DNA of 64,000 nt from Pythium myriotylum (taxonomy: Eukaryota; Oomycota; Peronosporomycetes; Pythiales; Pythiaceae): NCBI GenBank assembly GCA_023091665.1, contig JALJCQ010000030.1, positions 1,180,501 through 1,244,500 of the forward strand, given 5' to 3'. The position numbers and the translations under genes were made by a program. This document shows positions 61,501-64,000 of this stretch, in pieces. How positions within the stretch are numbered: the first letter of the stretch is position 1; each line of letters opens with the position of its first letter. The notes below the pieces were generated by a model. The model worked only from the letters and a program-made list of their open reading frames with translations, did not search any database and was not told the DNA's origin.

Positions 61501-64000
61501 TATGCCTCTTCACCGTTAATCTCTGAGTCCACCACGAGCTTGCGGCGGCGCTTCTCTGCTGGGCGGTTGAGAGTCAGATCCTCAAGCGCACACGTGTGAC
61601 CGGCGAACTGCAGGTAGCACGTGAAAAGACGGCCAAGCGCCGTGAGCAGGTCGGCAGCGATACGAGCACCATAAATTTCGTAAGCGGCGTGGACAAGACC
61701 ATTCATCGAGGCACCGAACTGGCTCTTGTCGAGTACACCCTGGAGAAGCTCGCCGTCGCGGAAGATGACAATGTGCTCTCCGTTAAGGTTGCCATAGAGA
61801 TCACCCTTGATCTTGGCCTTGCTGTTGAGGTTGAGCTGCGGCAGGCCCTTCGTGAGCAGCTTGAGCAGCGAGGTAATGACCTGCTTGCCCGTCCACAGGA
61901 CCTTGGGCTTGAGCATAGCAGGCTGGATGATCTCGATGTGGGCCTTGTCCACGCTGATGCCCATGTCTTCCATGCTGGCCCAGGCGTTGAACAAAAGTTG
62001 CATATACATGTCCTTCGTAAGGAACGTGTCTCGCTGCGTGAGCTTGACACCAGAGTCGACATGGTCCTGAATCAGGCCTCGGAGCGGAGATCCGTCCGTG
62101 GGCACGAGGTACTGGTAGTCGTTCGCAGCGATATTGTAGGCCTCTGAACGCGCCAGTTCATTCTGTGGGAAGTGCATGTTCATCTCATCACCATCGAAAT
62201 CGGCGTTGAACGTGTTACAGTTCGCGTAGTGCATGCGAATGGTCTGCATCTTCGGGTTGGTCAACACTCGGGTGACGTGAGCCATCATACTCGGCTTGTG
62301 GAGCGTCGGCTGACGGTTCATGAGGACGACATCGCCCGTCTGGAGGTGGCGCCACACACGCTTTACTCGGTTCTTGCTCGTGCCTTGTGCGCTGGCCGAG
62401 CGCGTAAGCAGCGTCTTGCTAAGTGCCTCACGCTGGTGCGGCGAGCGCTTCGACAGGTCAATCAGACGGCCAGTTTCGCTCTCGACAAAGTTGGCTCCTG
62501 GGTGGACGTCCGGCCCGTTGATCACGAGCTGGCGCATCTCCTCGACGTTCCAAGGGGTCACAGGCTGTGGGTACGTGAGCGTCTTGGCAAAACGCAATGG
62601 GACACCGATCTGGCTCGTGCTGATGTACGGATCGGGCGAGATGACCGAACGAGCAGCGTAGTTGACACGCTTGCCCATCATGTGCTTGCGGAAAAGACCT
62701 TCCTTCTTCTCAATGACTTGTTTGATACCCGGTGGGGCGTCGCGCACCTTGGTGCTGTCAACAAGACCGTTCACAGCCGTCTGTAGCTCAGTCCAAAGCG
62801 TGAGCTTGCGCGCAAGGTTGATAGACTGCTCCTCCTCGTCCTCCTCGTCATCTTCGTCATCGCTTGACTTCTGCTTGCGCTGCGGCTGGTAATTATCTGT
62901 CTGTACGATGCTTTCCGAAATCTGAAGAATTTTACCGAGCGCCGAGTTCTGCGCGTGCTCGAACATTTTGTCGCCCATGAACACTGGCGGACGGAAACGC
63001 GACGGCGCGACTGGGACCACGTTGAGAAAGAACTTGCGCCAACCTTCCGCCTTGGCACCACGCACACGGCCACTGGCGATGCTGCGGTCGCCGTAAAGAA
63101 GCTCCATGAGGCCATCTTCCGTGCGCCACATGATCTGCAGCTGCGACTGCACTTCCAGCGGCGGCAAAAACTTGCTGCCACTCGATGAGTCCTCAGCATT
63201 GGCAAACTTGGAGCCGCCGTCCATGTCGATGTCCGAGTCCGAGTCGTCACCCGAGTGGTCGCCGCCTTCACGGTCAGAGAGATTGCCGTGCATTGTGTCG
63301 AGAGCCGAGGAAATCGTCAGGTTCTTTTGGCGGTTCACCTTGCGCGAGCGAGCACTGAGCGGCTTAAGAAAGATTTTGGCGCTGGCATCCTGGCGAATAC
63401 CTGGCGAGATGGCTCCGCAGTTTTCACACTTGGCCTTCATGCCCTTGAGGAATTCCGTGGCCAATTTGTTGCGTTGCACTTCGAAAATACGCGGCAGCGG
63501 CTCGAGTTTCTGGCTCTTCTTGGGGTCTTTCACGGCCGACAGCGCGAGGCGCTCGTACTCGTCGAGGATGGCCTGCTGCCGCTGGAAAGTTCGCGCCGGC
63601 GGCTCGTCCTCGACGCCGTTGCGCTGCTCGAGCAGCTCCGAGAGCATGGCCGACTCCTCGTAGAACCCGTTGTCGAGCAGCAGGATCTTGACGCGCAGCA
63701 CGCGTGAGCGCGCCGAGGCCGTGCGGAACTTGTGGCACGTGAAGCACTTGCGCTTGAGGATGTTGAGCATCTGCCCGAAGAGCACGGGGTTGTACACGGG
63801 CACGGGCAGCTCGATGTGGCCGAGATGGCCGGGGCACTCTTTCTGGGTCTGGTGGCACGTGGGGCAGAGCACATTGTAGTCGACGGGGCCGAGCGCCGGG
63901 TCGTAGAGGCCGCCGATGACGGCGTTGTTGAGCGCGTCGTACGAGATGCGGCTCGTGAGCTGCTTGACCGAGAGGTCGCGGATCTCGTCGTCGCTGTAGA
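58581..64000 (-). CDS. RPA1: RNA polymerase I largest subunit, 5' partial
   Basis: A continuous frame of about 1805 codons, open at the window edge (first complete codon at 63998) and ending at TAA 58581. About 20-30 N-terminal residues are missing. The N-terminal clamp zinc site is [20 protein letters not shown], with further pairs at KCFTCHKF and KCENCGAI. The active-site loop [13 protein letters not shown] carries the three Mg-binding Asp. The bridge-helix region ([20 protein letters not shown]) and trigger-loop region ([20 protein letters not shown]) are intact. Two features differ from yeast A190: a Tudor-like insertion (60438-60648) and a long acidic insertion (about 59270-59560). Pol I makes the large rRNA precursor in the nucleolus. 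No intron is seen. Confidence 0.95.
   Translation of the reverse strand, partial: [1805 protein letters not shown]

Overview
The window reads as nuclear DNA of an oomycete, most likely Phytophthora or a close relative. Reasons: GC-rich compact genes with short GT-AG introns (about 50-100 bp), head-to-head and tail-to-tail gene packing, a PH-FYVE-DEP phosphatidylinositol 4-kinase, and a characteristic mix of transposons (Ty3/gypsy chromovirus, Ty1/copia, DIRS-like, Helitron, MULE, Merlin, pogo). Species cannot be fixed from the sequence alone.

Layout. 1-4526: a tandem array of a 1164/1173-bp unit, each unit carrying one tRNA-Asn(GTT) gene; the array runs off the left edge and stops just behind the last tRNA terminator. 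4527-36000: a transposon graveyard. In order: a truncated, frameshifted copia element with its LTR (minus strand), a Merlin/IS1595-type remnant, a chromodomain pseudogene, a RING-finger ORF, a MULE with one frameshift, a decayed gypsy element in three pieces interrupted by a minisatellite and a pogo-type DDE remnant, a truncated Helitron with a divergent OB-fold-like ORF, and a DIRS-like RT/RNase H remnant. A complete Ty3/gypsy chromovirus (27593-35633) follows, with 312-bp LTRs in which I see no difference and a GGATC target-site duplication. It sits inside an older reverse-transcriptase ORF. Several unusually perfect palindromes and fold-backs and long G/C homopolymers lie here.

36022-64000: a gene-dense island of 11 protein genes with almost strictly alternating strands. 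AT-hook nuclear protein (+), PI4K with PH/FYVE/DEP (-), PX-domain protein (+), vasohibin-type tubulin carboxypeptidase (+), MORN-repeat protein (-), Tim22-family translocase (-), multi-pass membrane protein (+), BED-like zinc-finger/coiled-coil protein (-), membrane DnaJ protein (+), large multi-pass membrane protein (-), conserved protein of unknown function (+), and the RNA polymerase I largest subunit (-, 5' end beyond the window). Intergenic gaps are 58-475 bp, and one convergent pair overlaps by 9 bp. Functions include phosphoinositide signalling and membrane traffic (PI4K, PX), tubulin modification, mitochondrial import, ER chaperoning and rRNA transcription, with no sign of a common pathway.

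Best candidates for something undescribed: the long antisense coiled-coil ORF in the chromovirus that overlaps the chromodomain end of pol; the inverted-duplication hairpins inside transposon ORFs; the OB-fold-like ORF divergent from the Helitron; a Tudor-like insertion in the Pol I subunit; and the GT-rich/CA-rich strand-skew switch centred on each tandem tRNA gene. Exon coordinates were read by eye from splice signals and reading frame and were not checked against transcripts.
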